A DNA stretch of 64,000 nucleotides from Bacteroidaceae bacterium (GCA_017509605.1 JAFWPH010000006.1:43175-107174); one strand, 5' to 3'. Counted from the stretch's first letter, positions 44,032 to 52,988 are shown. Program-made: numbers and translations. The notes: generated from the letters alone by a model not told the origin.

Positions 44032-45630
44032 ATGGACGCTAAATCAACCATCCAAGCAGGTAAAGCCATACTCGGTATCGAGTTTGGCTCTACCCGCATC
44101 AAGGCTGTTCTCATCGACGAGGAGAACAACCCGATAGCACAAGGCAGCCACACATGGGAGAACCAGTTGGTTGACGGCTTGTGGACCTACAGCATCGGTG
44201 CCATTTGGTTCGGTCTGCAGGACTGCTATGCCAACCTCCGCAAGAATGTGTTAGAGAAATACGACATCGAGATCGAGAAACTCGCGTCGATAGGTATCAG
44301 CGCCATGATGCACGGTTACATGCCGTTCAACGAGAAAGGCGAGATTCTCGTTCCTTTCCGCACATGGAGAAACACCAACACAGGCAAGGCCGCAGCCAAA
44401 CTGTCGGAACTGTTTGTCTATAACATTCCTCTCCGTTGGAGCATCTCCCATCTCTACGAGGCAATCCTCGACAATGAGGAGCACGTGAAGGACATCACTT
44501 TCCTCACCACCCTCGCAGGTTATATCCACTGGCAGTTGACTGGCCAGAAGGTATTGGGTATTGGCGATGCATCAGGTATGATTCCTGTTGACCCCAATAC
44601 CAAGACCTACGATGCCACTATGGTGGAGAAGTTCGACAAACTCATCGAGCCTTACGGCTTCGGATGGAAACTGCTCGACATCCTTCCCAAGTCGATTGTG
44701 GCTGGCGAGAACGCCGGATTCCTAACTCCGAATGGTGCCCAGCTGCTCGACATCTCGGGCCACCTGAACCCAGGTATTCCTCTCTGTCCTCCTGAAGGCG
44801 ATGCCGGCACTGGTATGGTAGCCACTAACGCTGTCAAGCAGCGCACAGGTAATGTTTCTGCAGGCACATCGTCATTCTCAATGATTGTATTGGAGAAAGA
44901 ACTCTCCAAGCCATACGAGAAGATTGACATGGTGACCACTCCCGACGGTAGTCTCGTAGCTATGGTGCACTGCAACAACTGCACTTCCGACATCAACGCC
45001 TGGGTGAACATCTTCAAGGAGTACCAAGAGCTGCTTGGTGTGCCAGTGAACATGGGTGAGATTTACACCAAGTTGTTCAACAAGGCTCTTGAAGGCGCCC
45101 CCGACTGCGGTGGACTGATGTCGTACAACTACGTGTCTGGCGAGCCTGTAACAGGTCTTGCTGACGGTCGTCCTCTGTTCGTCCGCTCTGCCAACGAAAA
45201 GTTCAATCTTGCCAACTTCATGCGTGCTCACCTTTATGGTGCCATCGGTGTGCTGAAACTGGGCAACGACATCCTGTTGAAGGAAGAGCAAGTGAAAGTG
45301 GACCGTATCACAGGCCATGGAGGCTACTTCACCACCAAGGGCGTAGGTCAGCGCATGCTCGCCGCAGCCCTCAACTCGCCTATCTCCGTCATGGAGACTG
45401 CCGGTGAAGGCGGTGCATGGGGTATTGCCCTGTTGGCTTCCTACGTGGTGAACAACGACAAGAAGCTGAACTTGGCCGACTGGCTCGACGAGAAAGTGTT
45501 CGCTGGCAACGCCGGTGTGGAAGTGGCTCCAACTCCAGAGGAGGTAGCAGGCTTCAACGCTTACATCGAGAACTACAAGGCTTGCCTGCCCATTGAGGAA
45601 GCCGCTGTAGTCTCTAAGAAATCGGAATAA
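44032..45630 (+). CDS. araB: FGGY-family carbohydrate kinase, probable L-ribulokinase
   Basis: 532 residues. Sugar kinase fold with the phosphate-1 motif 'AILGIEFGSTRIKAVLID' at the N-terminus, 'ASIGISAMMHGYMPFNEKGE' (sugar site), adenosine motif 'NVSAGTSSFSMIVLEKEL' and the C-terminal 'RITGHGGYFTTKGVGQRMLAAALNSPISV' (read in parts). It is nearer to xylulokinase-like FGGY proteins than to enteric AraB, but its place between araA and transketolase, in an araR-linked set, makes L-ribulose the expected substrate. Xylulokinase activity cannot be excluded from sequence alone. Confidence 0.85.
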   Translation: MDAKSTIQAGKAILGIEFGSTRIKAVLIDEENNPIAQGSHTWENQLVDGLWTYSIGAIWFGLQDCYANLRKNVLEKYDIEIEKLASIGISAMMHGYMPFNEKGEILVPFRTWRNTNTGKAAAKLSELFVYNIPLRWSISHLYEAILDNEEHVKDITFLTTLAGYIHWQLTGQKVLGIGDASGMIPVDPNTKTYDATMVEKFDKLIEPYGFGWKLLDILPKSIVAGENAGFLTPNGAQLLDISGHLNPGIPLCPPEGDAGTGMVATNAVKQRTGNVSAGTSSFSMIVLEKELSKPYEKIDMVTTPDGSLVAMVHCNNCTSDINAWVNIFKEYQELLGVPVNMGEIYTKLFNKALEGAPDCGGLMSYNYVSGEPVTGLADGRPLFVRSANEKFNLANFMRAHLYGAIGVLKLGNDILLKEEQVKVDRITGHGGYFTTKGVGQRMLAAALNSPISVMETAGEGGAWGIALLASYVVNNDKKLNLADWLDEKVFAGNAGVEVAPTPEEVAGFNAYIENYKACLPIEEAAVVSKKSE

Positions 45631-45650
45631 CAACGACAACCTTCATCACA

Positions 45651-45682
45651 GACCGTGGCTGTATTTTTTTCCAGCCGCGGTC
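45651..45682 (+). other. Hairpin between araB and transketolase genes
   Basis: 11-bp stem GACCGTGGCTG (45651-45661) with CAGCCGCGGTC (45672-45682), one T-G wobble; the T-run sits inside the 10-nt loop instead of after the stem. It may reduce but not abolish read-through. Confidence 0.65.
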
Positions 45683-45741
45683 TTAATGATTTATTAATAT
45701 TCCTTAATCATTAACTAAAACCGACACCAAAAAACAGAAAA

Positions 45742-47757
45742 ATGAACGATATCAAAGTATTGAACCACGCAGCCGACAACATTCGTATCCTGGCTGCTTC
45801 AATGGTAGAGAAAGCCAAATCGGGTCACCCAGGCGGTGCCATGGGCGGCGCAGACTTCATCAACGTGCTTTATTCAGAGTTCCTTGAGTACGACCCCGAG
45901 AATCCCGCATGGGAAGGCCGTGACCGTTTCTTCCTTGATCCAGGTCACATGTCACCGATGCTCTACTCTCAGCTGGCCCTTATCGGCAAGTTCACCACCG
46001 ACGAACTGCAGACTCTCCGTCAGTGGGGTTCTGTTTGCCCAGGTCACCCCGAGGTAGATGTTGAACGTGGCATCGAGAACACTTCCGGTCCTCTTGGCCA
46101 GGGTCATACATTCGCTGTAGGTGCCGCTATCGCCGCCAAGTTCTTGGCCGCCAAGACTGGCAACCCCGCTTTTGCCAACGAGACCATCTACGCTTACATT
46201 TCCGATGGTGGTGTTGAAGAGGAAATTTCCCAGGGTTCAGGCCGCATCGCCGGTCACCTCGGCCTCGACAACCTCATCATGTTCTACGACTCCAACGACA
46301 TCCAGCTCTCCACAGAGTGCAAGGACGTGATGACAGAGGACACCGCAGCCAAGTACCGCGCATGGAACTGGAACGTAATCGAAATCAACGGTAACGACGC
46401 TCAGGCCATCCGCGACGCCATCTGCGCCGCTAAGGCAGAGAAGGAACGTCCTACACTGATTATCGGTAAGTGCATCATGGGTAAGGGTGCCTTGAAGGCT
46501 GACGGCAGCTCTTACGAGCGCAACTGCAAGACTCACGGCGCACCTCTCGGTGGCGACAACTACGTGAACACCGTGAAGAACCTCGGTGGCGATCCAGAGA
46601 ACCCATTCGTCATCTTCGACGACGTGAAGGAGCTCTATGCCAACCGCGCCAAGGAACTCAAGGAGATCATGGCCAAGAAGTATGCAGAGGAAGAGGCTTG
46701 GAAGAAAGCCAATCCTGAGATGGCCGCCAAGTGCGAGGCATGGTTCGCCAACGCCACTCCTCAAGTGGATTGGTGTGGTATCGCACAGAAGGAAGGCGAC
46801 GCTACCCGTAACGCTTCCGCCACAGTGCTGAGCGCATTGGCTGAGCAGGTAGAGAACATGATCTGCGCTTCTGCCGACCTCTCCAACTCCGACAAGACCG
46901 ACGGTTTCTTGAAGAAGACCCACGCATTCCTGAAGGGCGACTTCACTGGCGCATTCTTCCAGGCAGGTGTGGCTGAGTTGACAATGGCTTGCTGCTGCAT
47001 CGGTATGAGCCTCCACGGAGGTGTCATCCCCGCTTGCGGTACATTCTTTGTGTTCTCCGACTACATGAAGCCAGCCGTTCGTATGGCTGCCTTGATGGAG
47101 CTTCCTGTGAAGTTCATCTGGACCCACGACGCATTCCGTGTGGGCGAGGATGGTCCTACTCACGAGCCTGTTGAGCAGGAGGCACAGATCCGCCTGATGG
47201 AGAAACTGAAGAACCACCACGGCAAGAACTCCATGCTCGTGCTTCGTCCCGCCGACTCCGACGAGACCACCGCATGCTGGAAACTCGCCATGGAGAACAC
47301 CGACACTCCATCCGCTCTTATCCTGTCTCGTCAGGGCATCGCCAAGTTGCCAGAAGGCACTGACTACAGCCAGGCAGCCAAGGGTGCTTACATCGTGGCA
47401 GGCAGCGATGAGAATCCTGATGTGATCCTCGTGGCCAGCGGTTCAGAGGTTTCGACTTTGGTGGCAGGTGCAGAGCTTCTGCGCAAGGACGGTGTGAAGG
47501 TTCGCATCGTGAGCTGCCCATCAGAGGGTCTGTTCCGCAGCCAGAGCAAGGAGTACCAGCAGAGCATTCTGCCAGGCGGTGCCAAGATCTTCGGTCTGAC
47601 CGCAGGTCTGCCCGTGAACCTCGAAGGTTTGGTAGGTGCCAACGGCAAGGTATTCGGTCTTGAAAGCTTCGGCTTCTCCGCTCCTTACAAGGTGCTTGAC
47701 GAGAAACTCGGCTTCAATGCCCAGAACGTGTACAACCAGGTAAAGGAGATGCTCTAA
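45742..47757 (+). CDS. tkt: Transketolase
   Basis: 671 residues. Thiamine-diphosphate enzyme that moves two-carbon units between xylulose-5-phosphate, ribose-5-phosphate and erythrose-4-phosphate. SGHPGG at 27-32, the 'GPLGQGHTFAVGAAIAAKFL' segment, the TPP/metal motif at 'AYISDGGVEEEISQG', and the pyrimidine domain with 'THDAFRVGEDGPTHEPVEQ' (catalytic Glu and His). Normal length. In the arabinose cluster it takes up xylulose-5-phosphate made by AraD. Overlaps rpiB by one base (TAATG). Confidence 0.96.
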   Translation: MNDIKVLNHAADNIRILAASMVEKAKSGHPGGAMGGADFINVLYSEFLEYDPENPAWEGRDRFFLDPGHMSPMLYSQLALIGKFTTDELQTLRQWGSVCPGHPEVDVERGIENTSGPLGQGHTFAVGAAIAAKFLAAKTGNPAFANETIYAYISDGGVEEEISQGSGRIAGHLGLDNLIMFYDSNDIQLSTECKDVMTEDTAAKYRAWNWNVIEINGNDAQAIRDAICAAKAEKERPTLIIGKCIMGKGALKADGSSYERNCKTHGAPLGGDNYVNTVKNLGGDPENPFVIFDDVKELYANRAKELKEIMAKKYAEEEAWKKANPEMAAKCEAWFANATPQVDWCGIAQKEGDATRNASATVLSALAEQVENMICASADLSNSDKTDGFLKKTHAFLKGDFTGAFFQAGVAELTMACCCIGMSLHGGVIPACGTFFVFSDYMKPAVRMAALMELPVKFIWTHDAFRVGEDGPTHEPVEQEAQIRLMEKLKNHHGKNSMLVLRPADSDETTACWKLAMENTDTPSALILSRQGIAKLPEGTDYSQAAKGAYIVAGSDENPDVILVASGSEVSTLVAGAELLRKDGVKVRIVSCPSEGLFRSQSKEYQQSILPGGAKIFGLTAGLPVNLEGLVGANGKVFGLESFGFSAPYKVLDEKLGFNAQNVYNQVKEML

Positions 47758-48188
47758 TGATCGGTATAGCAAGCGACCATGCTGCTTTTCCACTGAAGCA
47801 GTTCGTAAAACAGTACCTTGAGGAGAAAGGCCTTGAGTACAAGGATTACGGCACATACACAGAGGAGAGCTGCAACTATGCTGAGTTCGGTCACAAGCTG
47901 GCCGAAGGCATAGAAAATGGCGAGGTCTATCCAGGCATAGCCATGTGCGGTAGCGGTGAGGGCATCAGCATGACGCTCAACAAGCACCAAAGCATTCGCG
48001 CCGGCCTTTGCTGGATACCCGAAATCGCTCACCTGATCCGTCAGCACAACGATGCCAACGTACTGGTGATGCCAGGCCGTTTCATCGACAACGACATGGC
48101 ACGCAAGATCATGGACGAGTTCCTCAACACAGAGTTTGAGGGCGGTCGCCATCAAAAGCGCATCGAAGCCATACCGCTGAAGAAATAA
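47757..48188 (+). CDS. rpiB: Ribose-5-phosphate isomerase B
   Basis: 143 residues. Interconverts ribose-5-phosphate and ribulose-5-phosphate. 'IGIASDHAAFPLKQ' and 'AMCGSGEGISMTLNKHQSIRAGLCW' give the RpiB/LacAB signature: Asp-His of SDHA and the catalytic cysteine in MCGSGEG. The usual CGTGIG reads CGSGEG here. C-terminal 'RHQKRIEAI' is typical. Its start codon shares one base with the tkt stop, so it is translated in step with transketolase. Confidence 0.95.
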   Translation: MIGIASDHAAFPLKQFVKQYLEEKGLEYKDYGTYTEESCNYAEFGHKLAEGIENGEVYPGIAMCGSGEGISMTLNKHQSIRAGLCWIPEIAHLIRQHNDANVLVMPGRFIDNDMARKIMDEFLNTEFEGGRHQKRIEAIPLKK

Positions 48189-48200
48189 TCACAACTGCTA

Positions 48201-48238
48201 AAGACGGGGTGCAACAATGAATGCACCCCGTCTTTTTT
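48201..48238 (+). terminator. Terminator of the ara/tkt/rpiB unit
   Basis: Perfect 13-bp stem AAGACGGGGTGCA (48201-48213) with TGCACCCCGTCTT (48222-48234), 8-nt loop, then T4. The only hairpin in the ara region with a proper T-tract after the stem. Confidence 0.92.
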
Positions 48239-48241
48239 ATG

Positions 48242-48281
48242 TCGATTATTCGTTTAATCGTTTAATCGATTATTCGAATTA
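48242..48281 (+). repeat. Octamer repeat tract after rpiB
   Basis: Five units: TCGATTAT TCGTTTAA, TCGTTTAA TCGATTAT, and TCGAATTA. The period (8 bp) equals that of the tract at 41536, but the unit differs. Confidence 0.7.
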
Positions 48282-48513
48282 TCCTCCTTTCCTATAATAA
48301 CGCAGCTAAAGCCTAAATTCATTCCATGAATCAAAAACGACACGAAATGATGCAAATCACATACGAACAATGGCATTTTATACTTAACTTTGCCTCAACG
48401 TTACAGGAAGACGTTCACCAAGGTGAACCATGTCGTCCGTAACACAGCAAAAACAACGACTAACCCATAAGACAGCATAAACAACTACTAACCCATAACA
48501 CTACACAGTTGAT

Positions 48514-50769
48514 ATGAAGAAAATCAAGAAAACGGCAGTTGTCGCACTTTTGATGACAACCTTGATGATGCAGGCCTTAGCGCAGCCAGGACGTCTGGCA
48601 CCAGCTCCTTCCCCAGTGGTGAATTCCGACAACACAGTGACCTTCAATTACCAGAACAAAAATGCCAAAAAGGTTCAAGTGGATGTGCAGTTCGCTGGCC
48701 GTCACGACATGGTGAAAGGCGAGAACGACGTGTGGACCGTCACGCTCGGACCCACCACTCCCGACATCTATCCCTACTGTTTCATTGTTGACGGTCATCA
48801 GGTGATGGATCCCCAGTGTGCGGACTGGTTTCCCAACGAAGGCTTCAAGAACAGTCTGCTCGACATGCGTGGCGATGGCAACCTCATCCATGCCCAGAAG
48901 AACGTGCCGCACGGCAAGGTGGATTACGTATCCTACTGGTCCGACGCTATGGGCATGTTCGGCAACGCCATCGTCTATACCCCACCCTTCTACGACAAGA
49001 ACCCAAGTAAGAAATACCCCGTGATGTATCTCATCAGCGGCACCACCGACACCGAGGAGGTTTATTTCAAGGTCGGCAAGATGAACTTCATCCTCGACAA
49101 CCTTCTCGCACAAAGCGCTGCCAAGGAGATGATTATCGTGCTGCCTTACGGCAATCCCTCCCGTCTGATGAAGCAAGGCGACGGCAACCCTATGCAGTTC
49201 GACCTTTTCGGTAAAGACTTTCTCGACAACTTGATGCCATTCGTGGAGAGCCACTACCGCACCATCAATGACGCCGCACACCGTGCCATCGGCGGATTCT
49301 CTCGCGGAGGCAACCAAGCCCTGAGCATCGGACTGAACAACCTCGACAAGTTCTCCCATCTATGCTCCTACAGCTCATTCACCATGCTCCGCCCTGGACA
49401 ACTGGACAATGCAGCCGACTTGAACAAGAAAATCAAACTCTTCTGGCTGGGTGTGGGCACCGATGATTTCCTGTATGGCAACGCCCGCTCCTTCATGGAG
49501 GAACTCGACAATCACGGCATCCGCAACATCAAGGTACTGACCAACGACAAACATGGGCACACATGGATGAACGCCCGTTACTTCCTCGACAAGTCGTTGC
49601 GTCTGCTCTTCCAGGACGACCCATATAAAGGTGTAGAGAGCGCAGATTTGAAGAATGCCCCCAAACCCAACGAAGGACAGCAGTTCACTCCTGGTGTGAT
49701 GGCCCGTATGTTCCCTAAGCCCGTCGTTTCGCCTGAGTATAATGCCGATGGTTCCGTCACCTTCCGTTTCATGGCTCCCGAGGCCGAGAAAGTGGAGTTG
49801 GAATGTCAGATGTTTGCAGGCAACAAACCCATGGAGAAGGATGCTGACGGCCTGTGGAGCATCACAGTGACACCAGATGTACCCGACATCTATCCTTACA
49901 GTTTCTTTGTGGATGGCACCCAGATGAACGACCCCAGCAATCCCTACATCTTCCCCAACGAGCACTTCAAGGGCAACCTGTGCGACGTTCGTGGTGCAGC
50001 GCCTTCTGTGCAAGACATCCAGCGTGTGCCACAAGGCAAGGTGTCGTACTGCTTCTACCACTCCAACAACTTCGACATCGAACGCCCGATGTGTATCTAT
50101 ACCCCAGCCGACTATGATCCCGCAGGAAAGGAGAAACTGCCTGTGCTGTATCTCATTCACGGCATGACCGACACCTACGAGACATGGTTCAAGGTGGGCA
50201 ACATGAACCACATCCTCGACAACCTCATCGCACAGGGCAAGGCCAAGCGCATGATTGTGGTGATGCCCTACGCCAACCCCTATCCCGAGCTGATGTTGCA
50301 AGGAAAGGCGAAGGAATACGATGCCATCGACACCAAACGCATCGTGGATGAAATCGTGAAGGATGTCATCCCTTACGTGGAGCAGAACTATAATGTACTG
50401 ACCGACGCCGACCACCGTGCCATCGCGGGCTTCTCGCTCGGTGGCCGACAGACTCTCGCCACCGGTCTGGGCAATCCCGACCTCTTCCACTATGTAGCAG
50501 CATACGCACCTGCCATCTTCGGCAACGAATACGAGACGAATTTCACAAACGGCACATACGCCCCTGTGAACGAACTGAAGAGCAAACTCAAACTGATGTG
50601 GTTGGGCACAGGACGCGATGACTTCCTGATCCAGGCTTCGCGAGGACTCGACAAGTACATGACCGACCATGGCCTGACGCATACGTTCTACAACCCAGGC
50701 GGTGGACACACTTGGATGAACTGCCGCGACTACCTGGAACTCACCGTTAAGGAACTGTTTGTTCATTGA
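48514..50769 (+). CDS. Exported tandem-domain esterase (two E-set plus esterase D-like units)
   Basis: 751 residues. Signal peptide (MMQALAQPG). Two copies of the same pair: an E-set immunoglobulin-like module followed by an alpha/beta-hydrolase esterase domain. Copy one spans about 30-375 with nucleophile Ser263 in GGFSRGG; copy two spans about 395-751 with Ser641 in AGFSLGG. Parallel blocks include VTFNYQNKNAKKVQVD against VTFRFMAPEAEKVELE, and KHGHTWMNAR against GGGHTWMNCR (catalytic His). Each copy seems catalytically complete. The family includes feruloyl and acetyl-xylan esterases (CE1-like) of Bacteroidota polysaccharide loci. Removal of acyl groups from plant polymers is inferred. Confidence 0.88.
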   Translation: MKKIKKTAVVALLMTTLMMQALAQPGRLAPAPSPVVNSDNTVTFNYQNKNAKKVQVDVQFAGRHDMVKGENDVWTVTLGPTTPDIYPYCFIVDGHQVMDPQCADWFPNEGFKNSLLDMRGDGNLIHAQKNVPHGKVDYVSYWSDAMGMFGNAIVYTPPFYDKNPSKKYPVMYLISGTTDTEEVYFKVGKMNFILDNLLAQSAAKEMIIVLPYGNPSRLMKQGDGNPMQFDLFGKDFLDNLMPFVESHYRTINDAAHRAIGGFSRGGNQALSIGLNNLDKFSHLCSYSSFTMLRPGQLDNAADLNKKIKLFWLGVGTDDFLYGNARSFMEELDNHGIRNIKVLTNDKHGHTWMNARYFLDKSLRLLFQDDPYKGVESADLKNAPKPNEGQQFTPGVMARMFPKPVVSPEYNADGSVTFRFMAPEAEKVELECQMFAGNKPMEKDADGLWSITVTPDVPDIYPYSFFVDGTQMNDPSNPYIFPNEHFKGNLCDVRGAAPSVQDIQRVPQGKVSYCFYHSNNFDIERPMCIYTPADYDPAGKEKLPVLYLIHGMTDTYETWFKVGNMNHILDNLIAQGKAKRMIVVMPYANPYPELMLQGKAKEYDAIDTKRIVDEIVKDVIPYVEQNYNVLTDADHRAIAGFSLGGRQTLATGLGNPDLFHYVAAYAPAIFGNEYETNFTNGTYAPVNELKSKLKLMWLGTGRDDFLIQASRGLDKYMTDHGLTHTFYNPGGGHTWMNCRDYLELTVKELFVH

Positions 50770-50884
50770 ACATTGACCATTGATCATTAGATAAATTGCT
50801 CACGTTCGACAAAATGAGAACAAGTTCTCTTTTGTACTCACTTAATCGCATTTTTGAACATTGAACATTATAGGCGTCAGGCTT
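50761..50884 (+). repeat. Heptamer repeats between the esterase and GH27 genes
   Basis: GTTCATT GAACATT and GACCATT GATCATT (50761-50788) begin at the end of the esterase gene and contain its TGA stop. A second patch has GAACATT GAACATT (50856-50869), then TAGGCGT CAGGCTT (50871-50884). The units match those at the serC and lysA stops. Confidence 0.6.
50816..50829 (+). other. Inverted repeat after the esterase gene
   Basis: GAGAAC-AA-GTTCTC followed by TTTTG. It could be a weak terminator for the esterase gene or an operator for the GH27 gene. A second small repeat, TAGGCG (50871-50876) with CGCCTA (50894-50899), follows. Confidence 0.4.
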
Positions 50885-50947
50885 TAGTTCATTCGCCTAA
50901 AATCGCAAAAAAATTAACTTCATATAACCAAAGAAAATAACTTCCAG

Positions 50948-52705
50948 ATGAGAAATAGATCATTATCCCTTTTGGCTGCTATCGCCATGACAATCGGCAT
51001 CCAAGCACAAGAAACGGCCTATGAGACACCGACCATGGGCTGGAGCTCTTGGAACACTTTCTATACGAACATCAGCGAAAACATCATTAAGCAACAAGCC
51101 AGAGCCATGGTCAGCCAGGGCTTCAAAGATGTAGGCTACAAGTATGTGAACATCGATGATGGCTTCTTCGGAGGCCGCAACAAGCAAACAGGCGAGTTGC
51201 TGATTCATCCCCAGCGCTTTCCCAACGGTCTGAAGGTGGTGGCAGAGTATATCCACAGGCTGGGACTGAAGGCGGGTATCTACAGCGACGCAGGCGCCAA
51301 CACTTGTGGCAACTACTACAATGGTGATGTGCTCAGTGTGGATGTGGGTATGTACAACTACGACGAGCGCGACGCTGAGTTCTACTTCAATGAGTGCGGC
51401 TTCGACTTCATCAAGGTGGATTTCTGCGGTGGCGACGCCCCCCAGAACAGTTACCGTCTGTCGCTCGACGAGAAGGAACGCTATACCGCCATCCACAATG
51501 CGATGCTCAAGACTGGCCGCACCGACCTGCGCTTGAACGTCTGCCGCTGGAACTACCCCGGCACATGGGTTCACGATGTGGCCACCTCTTGGCGTATCTC
51601 TCCCGACATCAACAGCAGTTGGGGGTCGGTCAAGGACATCATCGGACAAAACCTCTACCTCTCCGCCTACTGCAGCGAGGGCCACTACAACGACATGGAC
51701 ATGCTGGAAGTGGGACGCACGCTGACGGTGGAGGAGGACAAGACCCACTTCGGCATGTGGTGCATCATGTCGAGCCCATTGCTCATCGGCTGCGACATGC
51801 AGACCATCAAGCCCACTCCCAAGGCATTGCTCAAGAACGTGGAGCTCATCGCACTCAACCAAGACCCGCTGGCCTTACAGGCTTACGTCGTTCAACACAA
51901 AAACGACACCTACGTATTGGTCAAGGACATCCTTGAACTGCATGGCCTGACCCGCGCTGTCGCCCTCTACAACCCCTCTGACTCTGAGAAGAAAATGTCG
52001 GTATCGTTCAAAGACCTTGAACTGGGTGGCGAGGTGAAAGTGCGCGATTTGTTCGAGCATACCGACCTCGGCACCATGACAGAAGAACTGACAGCCACAG
52101 TTCCCGCCCATGGCACACGCATCTACAAACTGGAGGCTGAGGAACGCTACGAGCGGACGCTTTATGAGGGCGAATGCGCCTACCTGAGCCAGTATCAGGA
52201 AATCAGGAACAATGCCTCAGAGGAGACTGCCATCTACGAGAGCAATGGTTCTGCCAGTGGTGGCATGGTGGCCGGTTGGCTGGGCCGCAAGGCCAACAAC
52301 GACCTCCAGTGGCGCAATGTCTATTCCAAGGAAGGTGGTGAATACACGATGCAATTGACATACGTTAGTGGAGAAAGCCGTTCTTTGACCGTAAGTGTCA
52401 ATGGAGAGGATGTCACCACCCGAACACTGAACTCCGGTTCATGGTCAACAATGAAAAGCATCAACATCCCCATCACTTTGAATGCCGGCAACAACGTGGT
52501 GCGAGTCTATACATCCAAGGGCAACTGGATGCCGAGCATCGACTGCATGACCCTCAAGAAGAAAGAAGTGCCAGAAGCCATCGAAGGAGTGGACGCTGAT
52601 ACGCAATCTGCCGAAGGCCCCTATTACAACCTTCAGGGTCAGGTGGTTACCCCTACTCCCAACCACATCTACATCAAGGACAAGCAAAAGGTGTTGGTGA
52701 AGTAA
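50948..52705 (+). CDS. Glycoside hydrolase family 27 enzyme (alpha-galactosidase-like)
   Basis: 585 residues with a signal peptide (AMTIGIQAQE). The GH27 barrel (about 26-300) starts 'TPTMGWSSWNTFYTN'; the nucleophile is Asp158 in IKVDFCGG and the acid/base Asp251 in NDMDMLEVG; 'WCIMSSPLLIGCDM' is the standard follow-up. Next come a beta domain (to about 395) and a C-terminal beta-sandwich (about 400-545) of carbohydrate-binding appearance. The tail NLQGQ...IYIKDKQKVLVK resembles that of the SASA esterase at 57405. The enzyme releases alpha-galactose, or in some members beta-L-arabinopyranose; the nearby gal and ara genes allow either. Confidence 0.93.
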   Translation: MRNRSLSLLAAIAMTIGIQAQETAYETPTMGWSSWNTFYTNISENIIKQQARAMVSQGFKDVGYKYVNIDDGFFGGRNKQTGELLIHPQRFPNGLKVVAEYIHRLGLKAGIYSDAGANTCGNYYNGDVLSVDVGMYNYDERDAEFYFNECGFDFIKVDFCGGDAPQNSYRLSLDEKERYTAIHNAMLKTGRTDLRLNVCRWNYPGTWVHDVATSWRISPDINSSWGSVKDIIGQNLYLSAYCSEGHYNDMDMLEVGRTLTVEEDKTHFGMWCIMSSPLLIGCDMQTIKPTPKALLKNVELIALNQDPLALQAYVVQHKNDTYVLVKDILELHGLTRAVALYNPSDSEKKMSVSFKDLELGGEVKVRDLFEHTDLGTMTEELTATVPAHGTRIYKLEAEERYERTLYEGECAYLSQYQEIRNNASEETAIYESNGSASGGMVAGWLGRKANNDLQWRNVYSKEGGEYTMQLTYVSGESRSLTVSVNGEDVTTRTLNSGSWSTMKSINIPITLNAGNNVVRVYTSKGNWMPSIDCMTLKKKEVPEAIEGVDADTQSAEGPYYNLQGQVVTPTPNHIYIKDKQKVLVK

Positions 52706-52745
52706 TCGCTCAGTCGCGACGGAACGACTGAATTCCAAGAAAAGT

Positions 52746-52803
52746 GCCTATACTATGCGGAAAGAGTCCAAACTTTCGTGATTCCGCAGAGTATAGGCTT
52801 TTT
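52746..52803 (+). terminator. Terminator of the GH27 gene
   Basis: 17-bp stem GCCTATACTATGCGGAA (52746-52762) with TTCCGCAGAGTATAGGC (52782-52798), one mismatch, 19-nt loop, then TTTTTCTT. Confidence 0.88.
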
Positions 52804-52910
52804 CTTGAGTCTATATGGCCACCGAGGACAAGAGATTATCAATCTGAAAACGTCTTTTCTCTTAGGGATAATATGCTTATAACGAAGCCATTAATACACA
52901 AAATATCATT

Positions 52911-52945
52911 GGTACACAAAATTGTGGTCCACAAATTTGTGTACC
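52911..52945. promoter_or_regulatory. 35-bp near-perfect palindromic operator
   Basis: GGTACACAAAATTGTGG (52911-52927), a central T, then CCACAAATTTGTGTACC (52929-52945): 17-bp arms with one mismatch. A half-like element TACACAAAAT precedes it at about 52895. It covers the -33 box of the promoter for the next gene, so a bound protein should prevent transcription. Confidence 0.8.
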
Positions 52946-52967
52946 ATTAAAAAATGATGTACTTTTG
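52936..52967 (+). promoter_or_regulatory. Promoter of the stand-alone ATPase gene
   Basis: TTTG (52936-52939), 20 bp, TACTTTTG (52960-52967), an exact consensus. The -33 box lies within the right arm of the palindrome. Confidence 0.8.
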
Positions 52968-52988
52968 CAACCAAACAGGAGTATAATT

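Larger units (their letters stand above)
48189..48513. other. Intergenic region before the tandem esterase gene
   Basis: Besides the terminator and octamer tract, it holds a good -7 box TAACTTTG at 48385-48392 with no recognisable -33 partner. If used, it would give the esterase gene a leader of about 115 nt. The rest shows only a loose direct repeat (ACTACTAACCCATAA-like) at 48460-48500. Confidence 0.5.

Noticed and set aside
46237..47220. Long open frame (327 codons) on the minus strand within the transketolase gene
   Set aside because: It lies wholly opposite a well-conserved gene, its translation is rich in His, Val, Cys and Leu with no domain, and such antisense frames occur opposite most genes here because of codon bias.
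49375..50787. 470-codon minus-strand frame opposite the tandem esterase
   Set aside because: Same kind of mirror frame; no signal peptide, promoter or recognisable motif, while the plus-strand protein has complete catalytic sites.
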